NCBI RefSeq assembly: GCF_950295315.1
Contig: NC_080162.1
Location: forward strand, 69,624,962 to 69,688,961
Length of the DNA: 64,000 bases
Reading direction: 5' to 3'
Source: Erinaceus europaeus
Lineage: Eukaryota > Chordata > Mammalia > Eulipotyphla > Erinaceidae
Below the pieces are notes generated by a model. It was not told the origin of the DNA and did no database searches. It saw only the letters and a program-made list of their open reading frames with translations. This document shows, piece after piece, positions 47,930-57,978 of the stretch; within the stretch, counting starts at the first letter, position 1; each line of letters starts with the position of its first letter. Made by a program: the position numbers and the translations under genes.

Positions 47930-48261
47930 TGCCTCTAGGGCTTCTGCTGGGGGTCTGTGCCTGCATTATCAGTCCACTGCTCCTGGAGGCTATTTTTCCT
48001 ATTTTGCTGCACTTCTTATTTATTTTTTAAAAAGTTATATTTGTTTATTTTCCCTTTTGTTGCCTTGCTATTTTTATCGTTGCTATTGCTGTTGTTGCTG
48101 GATAGGACAGAGAGAAATCGAGAGAGCAGGGGAAGACAAGGCGGGAGAAAGACATCTGTTGACCTGCTTCACCTCTTGTGAAGTTACCTCACTGCAGGTG
48201 GTAAGCTGGAGGCTCAAACTAGGACCCTGCACTAGCCCTTGAACTTTGTACTGTGTGAATT
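47930..48261 (-). mobile_element. SINE-A (split), long form
   Basis: 'gcctctagggcttctgctgg' to 'tgaactttgtactgtgtgaa'; head at 48412-48445. Confidence 0.88.
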
Positions 48262-48402
48262 TTTTTTTCTTTAATTCATGAGAAATATAGGAGGAGAGAG
48301 AAAGAACTAGATGTTCTCTGGTACATGTGCTGTCAGGGATTGAACTCAGGACCTCATGCTTGAGCATCCAAAGCCCTATCCACTGCGTCACCTCCCAGAC
48401 CA
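48262..48402 (-). mobile_element. SINE-D, nested
   Basis: 'catgagaaatataggaggag' to 'cactgcgtcacctcccagac'; 'tactgtgtgaa' on both sides is the TSD. Confidence 0.92.
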
Positions 48403-48403
48403 C

Positions 48404-48445
48404 ATACTGTGTGAACTTAACCCAGTGTGCTACTGCCCGGCCCCT
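48404..48445 (-). mobile_element. SINE-A (split), head
   Basis: 'cttaacccagtgtgctactg' and 'cccggcccc'. Confidence 0.88.
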
Positions 48446-48469
48446 GCTCCTCTTTTTTCTTTTTTTTAA

Positions 48470-48672
48470 AATTATTTTTATTTATTGGATAGAGACAGCC
48501 AGAAATCGAGAGGGAAGGGGAGATAGAGAGGGAGAGAGACAGAGAGACACCTGCAGTCCTGCTTCACCACTCACAGAGCTTTGCTCCTGCAGGTGGGGAC
48601 TGGGGGCTTGAACCCAGGTCCTTGCACACTGTAACATGTGCATTCAACCAGGTGCGCCAGTGCCCGACCCCA
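48470..48672 (-). mobile_element. SINE-C
   Basis: Near consensus: 'ggatagagacagccagaaat', 'caggtgcgccagtgcccgac'; 'ctcctcttttctt' on both sides is its TSD. Confidence 0.93.
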
Positions 48673-48918
48673 CTCCTCTTTTCTTTATTGAAGAGCTAAC
48701 ATCATATTCCTGGCTAGAAGGAGCCCCCTACCCCATGTCTTCCCCCACCTGCCCCCTGCCAAAAAAAAAAGTTAGATGAAAAGAAAAAAAAAGCCGTAGC
48801 TGATGTGGAAGCATGTGGGAATATTATATGTACACTTGGTGTGACATTTTCTCTTGGTGCTGGTCATAGAATCTTTATCTCCTGTTTTTGACATCTTTAA
48901 TGGGGATTAAAACACTTA
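48673..48918. other. Unique sequence
   Basis: Poly(A) runs near 48760-48792; nothing else seen. Confidence 0.45.
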
Positions 48919-48923
48919 ACTAG

Positions 48924-49108
48924 GGGCCAGGTGGTAGCATACCTGGTAAAGTGAGCTTATTATAATGCTAAAAAACATGGGTTCAAGGCCTCAGACTCTG
49001 CCTCTGAGTGGAAATTTCATGAACAGTGCTACAGGTATCTTCCTCTTTCCTTATCTCCCCCCTATCAATATCTCTGTCTCTATCCAGAAAATAAATAAAT
49101 AAAAACCT
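48924..49108 (+). mobile_element. SINE-C, diverged
   Basis: 'ggggccaggtggtagcatac' to 'tgtctctatccagaaaataa'. Confidence 0.82.
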
Positions 49109-49186
49109 AGCTAGCCTTTAAATGTGTACTGAATTTTACAAACCAACTCCTGTAGTAAGAAAAACTATTAGAAAAGTAAATGAGAG

Positions 49187-49350
49187 TAGTCTGGGAGGTG
49201 GTGCAGTGGATAAAGCATTGGACTCTCAAGCATGAGGTCCTGAGTTCAATCCCCAGCAGCACATGTACCAGATGATGTCTGACTTTCTCTCTCCTCCTAT
49301 GTTTCTTATTAGTAAATAAGTAAATAAATAAAATCTTTTTTAAAAAAGAA
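49187..49350 (+). mobile_element. SINE-D
   Basis: 'agtctgggaggtggtgcagt', 'cagcagcacatgtaccagat', (AATA)n; 'agaaaagtaa' on both sides. Confidence 0.93.
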
Positions 49351-49430
49351 AAGTAATGAGATTGCATATTATTAAACCTCAAAGACCACATAGCACACTT
49401 CCTATTTTATAAAATTCTTGGAATTCTCAT

Positions 49431-49463
49431 ACACACCACACACAATACACACACACATACACA

Positions 49464-49501
<38 letters not shown>
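49431..49501. repeat. (CA)n microsatellite
   Basis: About 70 bp CA with a few CATA interruptions. Confidence 0.95.
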
Positions 49502-49502
<1 letters not shown>

Positions 49503-50015
49503 CCACTGATAAATACAATACTTCTAACATTGAGTCCCTTGGACTGTAAAACAGGCATACAAGGCTGACTAAAAACAGCTCCTCCCATGTGAGGTCAGGA
49601 ACTGCTGACAATTCTTTAGACCCCTCAAGAGTTGCTTGTAGAACTAGTCAATTATGTAGTTGTAACAGCAACCACAGTAGTGGTTTCAAGGTGGAAGGTG
49701 CAGTGGAAGTGCTATAACTATTACTTTTTGGTTTTTGTTTGTTTTGGCCATGTATCCAGATAGTCTTTTACAGCAGTTGGCTCGCTCTGTCTGATCCCCA
49801 GACAGAAGCAGCAGCAAGTACACTTGTCTGAAATGCAAAGTCAAAAGATTCACTTCCCGAGAGCCTCTATCCCTTAAAACAGCGGGTAGAGCCAGTCTAT
49901 TTATCGCTGTATCACTTAAAGAAAAGGTCTAAGTGAGGCTACCTGGAGTTGAAGATTAAGGTCCAGGAATTTACCCTGCAGCCTTGCTGCTCAGCCGTCC
50001 TTACCCAAAAGCATT
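49502..50015. other. Unique sequence upstream of CpG island
   Basis: No hedgehog SINE. Probably proximal upstream region of the promoter below; no exon recognised. Confidence 0.5.
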
Positions 50016-50017
50016 AC

Positions 50018-50088
50018 CCGGGAGCTGTTTAGAAACCCAGAATCTCGGGCTGCACCTCAGACCCACTGTGTTAAAACCTGCAACTAAA
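50018..50088 (+). repeat. MER5-like DNA transposon fossil
   Basis: 'ccgggagctgtttagaaacc' and 'cagaatctcgggctgcacct' with 'cagacccactgtgttaaaac' match the MER5 (hAT-Charlie) consensus in order, an ancient placental repeat. Confidence 0.7.
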
Positions 50089-50239
50089 CACGGTCCCTGG
50101 CGCTTTCGAGTCTGGGAATCCTCGGGTCTCGGTGACCGCGTCTGCGTAATGTAATGAGAACCTCTTCTCCAGTAAGTTCAAAGAGCTTGATGGCCTCGCT
50201 GGAGCAATGCTGAAATTGCCTTAAAACATCCACCCCACT

Positions 50240-51150
50240 AAGCCCAATACACCTCCAACGGCTCAGCATCCCCGAGCGATGACTGGGCTGTGTCAGGCGG
50301 GCTGGAAGCGGGGGCGCGGAGAGACCCGAGAGCTCGCGGCCCGCGCTCAGTGTTCCAGGTGGGCTCCCGGGAGCAGGTGTGACCGCAGAGACAAAACGGG
50401 GTCGGGTCCCAATGCTGGGGAGGGCAAGAGAAGGGTCGTGGAGGAGGGGGGAAAGCAACAACCCAGCCGGGGGGGCTGCTGATGGACAGCGGGGGTTGTC
50501 TGGCCCCGCATTCTAGCGGGTGAGAGGGACCTGCCCCTCCTTCGCGGAGAGGTCGGAGGGCGGGGGTCGAGGGAGGTGGGTCCCAGTCCGGCGAGGGGGC
50601 GGGCGGCTCCGCGGCTCCCCGCCCCCGGCCCGCCCCTTCGCGGCGCCATTTTACAGGCGGCTGTCGCGGGGACCAGAGGCAGCTGCAGGCACTGCGGCTC
50701 GGAGCAGCGGGGCCGGGACCGGAGCCCTGCGGACAGAAGCCAGGTAGGAGCCGGGCCGCCTCGCCCTCCGCCCGGCCCGCGGGCCGCACCTGCCCGCTTG
50801 GGTCCCCGCGCGCCCGCCGCGCCCACGAGGCCGGCCTGGCACGGCCCCCGCGCGCTGTCACCGGCCCCGAGGCGCGGCCTGCGCGCCCCCTTCCCGGGGC
50901 GCTCGCGGCCCCCGGGGCGCTCACCCCTGCCCGCTCGCCCGCCGGCTCGCCCGCCCTCCGCGGGAGCCGCTGCCGCCGGGGCCCTCAGGCCGTGCTGCGG
51001 GGAGGCAGGCGCGCTTTCCCCGGACCCGACTCGCCCCCGCCGCCTCCTCGGGGCCCTGCGCCCGCGCGTGCTAGGGTCGGTCTCCCCTCGCCCCTAGCTG
51101 GAGGTGCGTGTCGGCATGCCCGCACCCCCACCTCCCCGGAATTCAAGGCC
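50240..51150 (+). promoter_or_regulatory. CpG island with TATA-less promoter
   Basis: GC content and CpG density rise sharply relative to the rest of the window. GC boxes include GGGGGCGGG at about 50596 and CCGCCCCCGGCCCGCCCC near 50620. A YY1-type GCGCCATTTT lies at 50643-50653, a usual place for it near TATA-less start sites. The strand is inferred from the splice donor at 50744. Confidence 0.85.
50650..50743 (+). other. Probable non-coding first exon of an unidentified gene
   Basis: Sequence from about the YY1-type site to AAGCCAG|GTAGGAG, a good splice donor (exon end 50743). No ATG lies in the segment, so it would be 5' UTR. The start is uncertain and the gene cannot be named from this exon alone. 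The rest of the gene would lie beyond 64000, or in an exon I could not see. Confidence 0.6.
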
Positions 51151-51820
51151 GGCCAGAGGGTCGGTGCGGGAGGAGGGTTTGTGCTTTTACATTTTTTTGC
51201 TTGCTTCTCTCCTACAAAGGCTGCGCCAAGTAATTTTAGAAGCCTCCACTCCTGACTCCAGGGCCTTTCTCTCTGACCTGACCCCAGGGGGTCGGGGGGG
51301 GGGCTGTCCCCCTTGTTGCTCCCTTACTGGAAAAAGAAATTGACATTTTCTAGTGTGACTGCTTTAAGGGTTACAGCGTTTTTTTTTTTATTTTTTAAAT
51401 TTTTTTATTTCTTTGACTCTAGATGTCCCCTTGGATGTGGAGCTGACAGGAAATCGGCCTACAGGCTGGGGGTGGGGGGGGCGTTAAGCATGACTGATGG
51501 GAAATTCGTGATTGTCAGGGCAAATGGTAAATGAGGGCAATTGCAGGTGGAAGAATGTCACCCGTAAGATTCTGCGTCTAGGCATTAACAGTAGCTGTTA
51601 AATTAATTGTAGTGCAGGGAGAGAAGAGGGGGAAGATGCTGTCCCTGTTGCCATTTAGGTCACCCGTTTCTAAAGAAGGCCTGGGATGTGAGAGGACGTG
51701 GGACCCAGAGTCCTGAGACTGTCTGGCTTGAGCTGTCATTAATTGGCCATGTGACCTCCGGCTGCCAGTTTCTTCCTCTCTGAAAGCTGGAGGCTAGAAT
51801 CTGGTGACTGGAGCAGTATT
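51151..51820. other. Unique sequence, presumed start of intron 1, with a MIR
   Basis: 51675-51800 ('ggcttgagctgtcattaatt', 'gccatgtgacctccggc') fits a plus-strand MIR. T-rich run at 51379-51412. No hedgehog SINE in this stretch. Confidence 0.55.
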
Positions 51821-52028
51821 TATTTATTTATTTAACGTTTGAATACTGTTGTGATGGCCTTACCTTTGCTAGTTGTCATTTTGTGGTTCACTTTTGCACC
51901 TGCCTTTTTTGTTCAGTTTTGCACATGACTTTGCTTACCTGGCCCCTGGAAGCATTTTAGTGTGAGATTTGTAATTTGTAAATTCAGCTTATTTTCTATG
52001 TACTTTTATGGCTGACTATCAGTGTTGA
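51821..52028. other. Unique sequence with short (TTTA)n
   Basis: (TTTA)n at 51820-51834; possible old L1 ('acttttgcacctgcc'). Confidence 0.4.
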
Positions 52029-52029
52029 T

Positions 52030-52155
52030 TTATTTATTTTACCAGAACACTGCTTAATTCTGATTTAAGGTGGTGCTGGCCTTTGAACTTGGGATCTTGG
52101 TGCCTCAGGCAAGAGAGTCTATTTTCATAACCCTTATGCTATATCTCCCCCCCCC
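52030..52155 (-). mobile_element. SINE-B
   Basis: 'accagaacactgcttaattc' to 'taacccttatgctatatctc'. Confidence 0.85.
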
Positions 52156-52182
52156 ACAACTACAGAGAATGAAAGAGGGTGG

Positions 52183-52312
52183 GGGTAAATATAAATAGCA
52201 TGATGGTTATGCAAAGAGACTCTGATGCCTGAGACTCCAAGGTCCCAGGTTCAATCCTCCATACTACTATAAGCCAGAGCAGAGTAGTGCTCTGGTAAAA
52301 AAAAAAAAAAGT
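52183..52312 (+). mobile_element. SINE-B
   Basis: 'aaatataaatagcatgatgg' to 'gagtagtgctctggtaaaaa'. Confidence 0.87.
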
Positions 52313-52361
52313 GGAAGAGACCACAGCATTGAAGCTTTCTTCAGTGCAGAGGAATGGAGCC
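52313..52361 (-). mobile_element. SINE-E (split), 3' part
   Basis: 'gaccacagcattgaagcttt'; completed at 52546-52626. Confidence 0.75.
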
Positions 52362-52545
52362 TGGTGGTGGTGCAGCCAGTTGAGTGCACACATTACCATA
52401 CCAAAGGTTAAGCCTCTGGTCCCCATCTTCAGGGGGAAAGCTTCATGAGCAGTGAAACCGTATTGCAGGTGTCTCTCTTTCTCTCTCTGCCTTCCCTCTA
52501 GATTTATCTCTGCCTCTATCCAATAAGTAGCAATAAAAAAATACA
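52362..52545 (+). mobile_element. SINE-C, nested in SINE-E
   Basis: 'ggagcctggtggtggtgcag' to 'gcaataaaaaaatac'; 'tcagtgcagagg' on both sides is the TSD. Confidence 0.9.
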
Positions 52546-52626
52546 TCAGTGCAGAGGGGGTTCAAATTTGTGTTGAGCACATGGCAAAAGCAGCACACTT
52601 TCCAAGTGAGTTGTTTTGCTGTCCTT
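52546..52626 (-). mobile_element. SINE-E (split), head part
   Basis: 'gagcacatggcaaaagcagc', 'ccaagtgagttgttttgctg'. Confidence 0.8.
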
Positions 52627-52734
52627 CAGGGTCACTTGTGAACCTATCACTCCTGTTCACTACTGGTGAAAACACCCCAAAATTAACACTCATCCAAAAA
52701 AATTCTTTTATATCTCTCTTTCTCTCTGTCTCTT

Positions 52735-52842
52735 TTTTTCCCAGAGCACTGCTCAGCTTTGGCTGATGTTGGTGCAGAGGATTGAAACTGTGACTTTGGA
52801 GTCTCAGGCATGAGTGTCTTTGCATAACCCAAATTAAATGCT
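52735..52842 (-). mobile_element. SINE-B
   Basis: 'cccagagcactgctcagctt' to 'gagtgtctttgcataacc'. Confidence 0.87.
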
Positions 52843-52844
52843 TT

Positions 52845-53097
52845 TTTTTTTTTTTTGCTTCCAGGGTTATCACTGGGGCTTGGGGAATCCATTGCTCCTG
52901 GAGGCTATTTTTTTTCCCCTTCTGTTGCCCTTGTTTAATTGTTGTTGTTGTTACTATTATTGCTGTCCTTGGATAGGACAGAGATGGGGAAGAGATAGTC
53001 ACCTGCAGACCTGCTTCATCCCCCCCCCCCTGTGAAGTGATCCCCCCCTGCAGTTGGGGAGCTGGAGGCTTGGACTGGGATCCTTACACCCGACCCC
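52845..53097 (-). mobile_element. SINE-A, long form, head-less
   Basis: 'gcttccagggttatcactgg' to 'ggactgggatccttacaccc'; the middle of the head is deleted. Confidence 0.85.
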
Positions 53098-53099
53098 CT

Positions 53100-53200
53100 G
53101 TTAAAAAAACTTTCTTATTGAGAGAGAACCAGAGCATCACTTTGACATATTTGATGCTGGCGCTTGGAACTTGCAACCTCAAGCTTGGGAGTCAAACACT
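53100..53200 (-). mobile_element. SINE-D (split)
   Basis: 'gagcatcactttgacatatt'; completed by 'atggcaccacctcccaggtt' at 53529. Confidence 0.7.
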
Positions 53201-53214
53201 TTTTTTTTTTATTA

Positions 53215-53512
53215 AAACTTTTAAAAAAGATTTTATTTGTTTATTCCCTTTTGTTGCTCTTGTTGTTTAATTGCTGTAGTTATTGTTATTCATGTCATTG
53301 TTGTTGGATAGGACAGAGAGAAATGGAGAGAGGAGGGGAAGGCAGAGAGGGGGAGAGAAAGATAGACGCCTGCAGACCTGCTTCACCACCTATGAAGCAA
53401 CTCCCCTGCAGGTGGGGAACCAGGGGCTTGAACCGGGATCCTTATGCTGGTCCTTGTGCTTCGCGCCACGTGCGCTTAACCTGCTGTGCTACCACCTGAC
53501 TCCTAGACACTT
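53215..53512 (-). mobile_element. SINE-A, nested
   Basis: Near consensus to 'cctgctgtgctaccacctga'; flanked by 'caaacactttt' and 'tagacactttt'. Confidence 0.92.
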
Positions 53513-53548
53513 TTATTTATTTATTTTTTATGGCACCACCTCCCAGGT
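53513..53548 (-). mobile_element. SINE-D (split), head
   Basis: 'ggcaccacctcccaggtt'. Confidence 0.6.
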
Positions 53549-53574
53549 TGCTTCATCCAAAAGTTTATTATTTT

Positions 53575-53702
53575 ACTTAACTGTTTTTTACTAGAGCACA
53601 GCTCAGCTTTGGTTTATGCTGGTGTGGGGGATTGATGTGGAACTTGGGAGCCTCAGGCATGACAGTCTCTGCGTAACCATTATGCTATCTTTACCTCACC
53701 CA
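53575..53702 (-). mobile_element. SINE-B
   Basis: 'actagagcacagctcagctt' to 'gcgtaaccattatgctatct'. Confidence 0.88.
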
Positions 53703-53734
53703 GAATTTTAGTAACTTTCGGGTATCAGCTTTTT

Positions 53735-53886
53735 TTTTTAAAATAATTTATTTATTTATTCATGAGAAAGATAGGAGGAGAGAAAGAACCAGCCATCACT
53801 CTGGTACATGTGCTGCCGGGGATCGAACTCAGGACCTCATGCTTGAGAGCTTAGTGCCTTAGCCACTGTGCCACCTCCCGGACCAC
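53735..53886 (-). mobile_element. SINE-D
   Basis: 'gtgctgccggggatcgaact' and 'cactgtgccacctcccggac'; 'tatcagctttttt' / 'cttcagctttttt' flank it. Confidence 0.93.
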
Positions 53887-54145
53887 TTCAGCTTTTTTCA
53901 GAGGCCTGATAAACATGTGCAGAACAAGCCCTTATGCCATCTCTCAGTTAATAGGAGGTGAATGAATGTGTCTGGTCATTGGACAGCATTGTGCCATATC
54001 TGCTTCCTAAACTATTTACCTTTGTCAAAATGGTGGCTGGCTTCTTTCTTTGTATACCAGAGCATTTCTCCTGGTTTTTTTTTATTGCAGTGGGGAAGCA
54101 ATTTTGTTCCTCTTTTATTTTTTTCTTTCTTTAAAAAAATTATTT
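53887..54145. other. Unique sequence
   Basis: No repeat or exon recognised. Confidence 0.4.
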
Positions 54146-54149
54146 ATTT

Positions 54150-54505
54150 GTTTATTTATTTTGCCTCCAGGGTTATTGCTGGGGCTTGGTGCCTGCACTA
54201 CAAATCCGTTGCTCCTGGAAGCTATTTTTTCCCTTTTGTTGCCCTTGTTGTTTATTGCTGTTATTGCTATTACTGTTGTTGTCGTTATTGTTGGATAGGA
54301 CAGAGAGAAGTCAAGAGAGGACGGGAAGACAGAGGTGGAGAGAAAGATAGACACCTGCAGACCTGCTTCACCACTTGTGAAGCAGACCCCCGACACACAC
54401 CTGCAGGTGGGGAGCCAGGGGCTCGAACCAGAATCCTTATCTTAAGCTGGTCCTTGGCTTTGCACCGTGTGCGTTTAACCCGCTGCGCTACCTGGCCCCC
54501 CCAAA
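54150..54505 (-). mobile_element. SINE-A, long form
   Basis: 'gcctccagggttattgctgg', a 'cgacacacacctgcagg' variant in the body, head 'cccgctgcgctacctggccc'. Confidence 0.92.
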
Positions 54506-54519
54506 ATATTTACTTTCTT

Positions 54520-54680
54520 TTTTTTTTTAAAATGATTTTATTTATTTATTAATGAGAAACGTGGGAGGAGAGAGAAAGAGCCAGACATCACTCTGGTACA
54601 TGTGCTGCCGGGGTTTGAACTCAGGACCTCATTCTTGAGAGTTCAATGCTTTATCCACTGTGCCACCTCCCAGACCACAA
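54520..54680 (-). mobile_element. SINE-D
   Basis: 'gtgctgccggggtttgaact'; 'aaaatatttactttctttt' / 'aaaatatttattttcttta' flanks give a TSD of about 17 bp. Confidence 0.93.
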
Positions 54681-54694
54681 AATATTTATTTTCT

Positions 54695-54815
54695 TTATGA
54701 GCAAGAGAATCACAGCATTACCATGGCATAAGTGATACAGGAATCAAACTTACAACCTCACTGCTTACAAGTCAGGTGTTCCACCTGCTGCTGCAAGCTG
54801 TACTGATCTCTCCTC
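54695..54815 (-). mobile_element. Old SINE-D-like
   Basis: 'agcattaccatggcataagt' and 'gttccacctgctgctgcaag'. Confidence 0.55.
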
Positions 54816-54844
54816 CTTTTTCTCTTTCTCTTTCTCACTCTTTA

Positions 54845-55012
54845 TCATGGGGCTTCACTGCTTCAGACCAACTTTTTTCATATAGAAAGACAGAGACAAA
54901 GGGAAGGAGACCATAGCATCAAAGCTTCTTTCAGTACACTGGGGGACCAGCTCCAAGCTGGGCCATGTAGATTGACAAAGTATTAGCTCACTATTAAAGT
55001 GATATATCTATC
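54845..55012 (-). mobile_element. SINE-E
   Basis: 'gaccatagcatcaaagcttc', 'ccaagctgggccatgtagat'. Confidence 0.72.
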
Positions 55013-55017
55013 GTTTT

Positions 55018-55084
55018 ACCACCAGGGCTATTGCTGGGACTCAGTGTCTGCACAACTCCCAGCAGCCATCTCTCTCTTTTTTTT
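55018..55084 (-). mobile_element. SINE-A 3' module fragment
   Basis: 'accagggctattgctgggac' to 'cagcagccatctctctc'. Confidence 0.7.
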
Positions 55085-55290
55085 AAATTGCATTTCTCTT
55101 TTGATAGAGGGTAAGGCAGAGACAGTGAGATAGAATGTGACAGACACAGAGAAGGGAAGAAACTTGAAGTACCACTGCACTGCTTGTGAAGCTTCCCCTT
55201 TGCATGCAGGAACCAGGGACTGAAACCCAGGTCCTCACACTCGGTAATGAGAGTACTCCACTTGGTGTGCCACCAGCAGGGTCTCTCCCA
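55085..55290 (-). mobile_element. SINE-C, diverged
   Basis: 'ttgatagagggtaaggcaga', 'gaagcttcccctttgcatgc', head 'cttggtgtgccaccagcag'. Confidence 0.8.
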
Positions 55291-55304
55291 CCTTTTTATG
55301 TTAA

Positions 55305-55502
55305 TTTTATATTTTATTTATTTATTTAGGATAGAGACAGAAGTTGAGAAGAAGGGAGATAGAGAGACACACACACACACCTGCAGTACTGCTTTACTGC
55401 TTATGAAACTTCTCCCCTGTAGGATGGGAGCAGGGGCTTGAACCTGGGTCCTTGTGCACTGTAATGTCTGCATTCAACCAAGTCTGCCACCACCCAGCCC
55501 CA
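55305..55502 (-). mobile_element. SINE-C
   Basis: 'ggatagagacagaagttgag', ACACACACA insert at 55369-55380, head 'caagtctgccaccacccagc'. Confidence 0.9.
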
Positions 55503-55547
55503 ATTAATTTTTTTTAGAAGATAGGTATTTAAAGAACTTAACTCCTG

Positions 55548-55700
55548 TGGTCCGGGAGGTGGTGCAGTGAATAAAGCATTGGATTCTCAAGCATGAGGTC
55601 CCAAGTTCATCCCCAGGCAGCAAGCACATGTACCAAAGTGATATCTGGTTCTTTCCCTCTCTCCTATCTTTCTCACTGATAAATAAATAAAATATTAAGG
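55548..55700 (+). mobile_element. SINE-D
   Basis: 'tggtccgggaggtggtgcag', 'gcaagcacatgtaccaaagt' with a short CAAG insertion. Confidence 0.9.
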
Positions 55701-55714
55701 GAAAAAAAAAAAAA

Positions 55715-55832
55715 CAACTTCCCTTCTCTCCTTTCTGTCTGGACCGCAACTACTTCAAGTCAACTTTTTCCATGGACAGAGAGAGATAAACAGAGAACAC
55801 TGAAACTTCCTTCAGTGAGATGGGGATTGTGC
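55715..55832 (-). mobile_element. SINE-E fragment
   Basis: 'aactacttcaagtcaacttt', 'aacactgaaacttccttcag'. Confidence 0.6.
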
Positions 55833-55839
55833 CAATGAC

Positions 55840-55955
55840 AACAAATTTATTTGTGAGACAGACGTAGAGCATCACTCTTGCACATGCAGTTCTGGGGATT
55901 GAACTTGGGATCTCATGGTGAATTCAACTCTAGTCCCTGTGCCACCCCCTGGGTA
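55840..55955 (-). mobile_element. SINE-D, diverged
   Basis: 'gagcatcactcttgcacatg', 'ctgtgccaccccctgggt'. Confidence 0.72.
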
Positions 55956-56100
55956 TTGAAGACCTTTCCATATTGGCAGTTTTTTTCCCTTCTTTTCTTT
56001 GCGTATGGCAGTTGGTGCTCTCTTCTTTTTTCCTTCTATTTATAGAACATTATTTTGTTGCATATTCTAGGTTGTTGGCTCTTGAGGCTTTCTTGAAGCT
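55956..56100. other. Unique sequence
   Basis: 'aacattattttgttgcat' could be an old L1; nothing firm. Confidence 0.35.
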
Positions 56101-56104
56101 TATA

Positions 56105-56159
<55 letters not shown>

Positions 56160-56171
56160 TATATGTATATG
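56101..56171. repeat. (TA)n(CA)n compound microsatellite
   Basis: TATATA to ACACAC to ATATGTATAT. Confidence 0.95.
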
Positions 56172-56174
56172 TTA

Positions 56175-56302
56175 ATGAGATATAGGAGAGAGAAAGAACC
56201 AGAGCATCACTCTGGTACATGTGCTGTTGGGGTCTGAACTCAGGACCTCATGCTTGAGAATTCAATGCTTTATCTAGTATACTACCTCAGGGACCACAAA
56301 AC
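56175..56302 (-). mobile_element. SINE-D
   Basis: 'gagcatcactctggtacatg' to 'atactacctcagggaccac'. Confidence 0.85.
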
Positions 56303-56307
56303 ATATT

Positions 56308-56324
56308 TTCTTTCTTTCTTTCTT

Positions 56325-56362
<38 letters not shown>

Positions 56363-56364
56363 TC
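56308..56364. repeat. (TTTC)n(TC)n
   Basis: Pyrimidine tract joining a SINE-D and SINE-B. Confidence 0.93.
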
Positions 56365-56470
56365 CCCTCAGCGCTGGCTTATGGTGGTGCAGAGGATTGA
56401 ACCTGGGACTTTTTTGAGCTTCAAGCATGACAGTCTCTTTGCATAACCATTATGCTATCTATCCCTGCGT
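56365..56470 (-). mobile_element. SINE-B
   Basis: 'ctcagcgctggcttatggtg' to 'gcataaccattatgctatct'. Confidence 0.88.
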
Positions 56471-56476
56471 AATACT

Positions 56477-56552
56477 TTCCTTCCTTCCTTCCTTCCTTCC
56501 TTCCTTCCTTCCTTCCTTCCTTCCTTCTTTCCTTCCTTCCATCTTTCCTTTC
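56477..56552. repeat. (TTCC)n
   Basis: About 16 TTCC units, the tail of the SINE-C that follows. Confidence 0.95.
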
Positions 56553-56554
56553 TT

Positions 56555-56757
56555 CTATTTTTATTTGATAAAGACAGCCAGAAATTGAGAGGAAAGGGGG
56601 AGGAGATACAGAGGAAGAGAGACAGAGAGACACCTGCAGCACTGCTTCGCCACTTACAAAGCTTCCCCCCCTGCAGGTGGGGACCAGGGGCTTGAACCTG
56701 GGTCTTTACACATTATAATATGTGCGCTCAACCAGGTGCCCCACCACTTAGTCCCTC
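56555..56757 (-). mobile_element. SINE-C
   Basis: 'gataaagacagccagaaatt' to 'aaccaggtgccccaccactt'. Confidence 0.9.
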
Positions 56758-57118
56758 AATAGTTTTCTTTCATAGACCATTCATACATTTAATACATTTG
56801 AGTGTCTACTATGTGCCAATGGTATTTCTAGCACTCTGGGTTCTGTGTGGAGATTCCCTGTTCTCCTAAAGCTCACATTCTAGTCAGGAGGCCGATGGTG
56901 AAACTGGCAAGATTAGGGTGCCATGAGGGCAGGGAAGGTCAGGACTCACCTGGAGAAAGAATCAGGGTGATGGGTTAGTTGTGAGAAATGGTCAGATGCT
57001 GAGGTGGGAGGAGGGCATTACTGATGAGCTCAGGGTAGCGGATAAGAGGGTAGAATGAAAGTGGCCATTCACTGAGATGCTTCAGGAATTGTTACAGGGT
57101 TTCTATTCTTTTCTAGTG
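56758..57118 (+). repeat. Ancient interspersed repeat, partly unique
   Basis: 'gagtgtctactatgtgccaa' and 'ctaaagctcacattctagtc' form a phrase common to ancient mammalian LINE-type repeats, about 125 bp; the rest is unique. Confidence 0.5.
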
Positions 57119-57119
57119 T

Positions 57120-57282
57120 TTTATTTATTAGATACATACATCACCACCACCTCCTTCCCAGCACTGCTCAGCTCTGGTTTGCGTGGTTTGTGGTGGTGTT
57201 GGTGATGGAACCAGGGAGGGACGTAGAGCCTCAGGCAGGAATGTCTTCTGCATAACCACTATCCTGTTTTCCTAGTCCTCTT
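57120..57282 (-). mobile_element. SINE-B, with insertion
   Basis: 'agcactgctcagctctggtt', a duplicated 'gtggtttgtggtggtg', 'gcataaccactatcctgttt'. Confidence 0.82.
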
Positions 57283-57642
57283 CTGGGTTTCCTTAAGTTG
57301 TTTTGGCTATTCCATACACTTAACTGTAGTGATAAAGGAGGGTTAGATGATTTGTGGACAGTCCTTCTGCTTGAACTTCTCATTGTCCTTTGTAATTATT
57401 CTCGCCTCTGGCCTTAGGCAAGCCCCTAACTTCAGGTCTAGGCCTCTTAAGTTTCTCTGAAAATGTACTCCTTGAAGGAATTCATTCCCTCAGTCATTAA
57501 TCATTTCTTGAACTACTTCAGTGGGTTTACATGTTAGGCAGGCCTGAAATCTAAAGATAGCACAAAAGGTAGAAATCTGAATTCATCAAATGTGATCCAT
57601 GACAAGTCCCTAAATCCCAGGAAGTGTGGTAGGCACAATTTG
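57283..57642. other. Unique sequence, about 360 bp
   Basis: No repeat or exon recognised. Confidence 0.4.
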
Positions 57643-57690
57643 CATATACATATATATATAGACACACACACACACACACACACACATATT
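57643..57690. repeat. (TA)n(CA)n microsatellite
   Basis: CATATATATA then ACACACAC. Confidence 0.93.
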
Positions 57691-57819
57691 ATTATTTTTT
57701 TTACAAATATTGAGTAGCCAACTACTCAGATGTTGAACACAGTGGACAGTATAATTTCACAGAAGTTCATATTTAGGACTTAAATCAAGTGCTCTTAGTG
57801 CCATTGAATTTTTTTTTCT

Positions 57820-57978
57820 TTAAAATATTTTATTTAATGAGAGAGAGAGAGAGAACACACACCCACAGCACTGCTCAGTTCAGGTTTATGGTAGTGCTGG
57901 GGTTTGAATCTGGAATCTCAGAGCCTCAGGCATGAAAGTTTTTTGCATACCCATTATGCTGTCTACCCCCATCCCCCA
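57820..57978 (-). mobile_element. SINE-B
   Basis: 'acagcactgctcagttcagg' to 'tacccattatgctgtctacc'; (GA)n in the tail. Confidence 0.87.

Noticed and set aside
50238..50924. 228-codon minus-strand frame in the CpG island, and the 173-codon plus frame at 50576-51097
   Set aside because: Pro/Ala/Gly/Arg-rich frames are expected by chance in GC-rich DNA; no domain and no codon signature.
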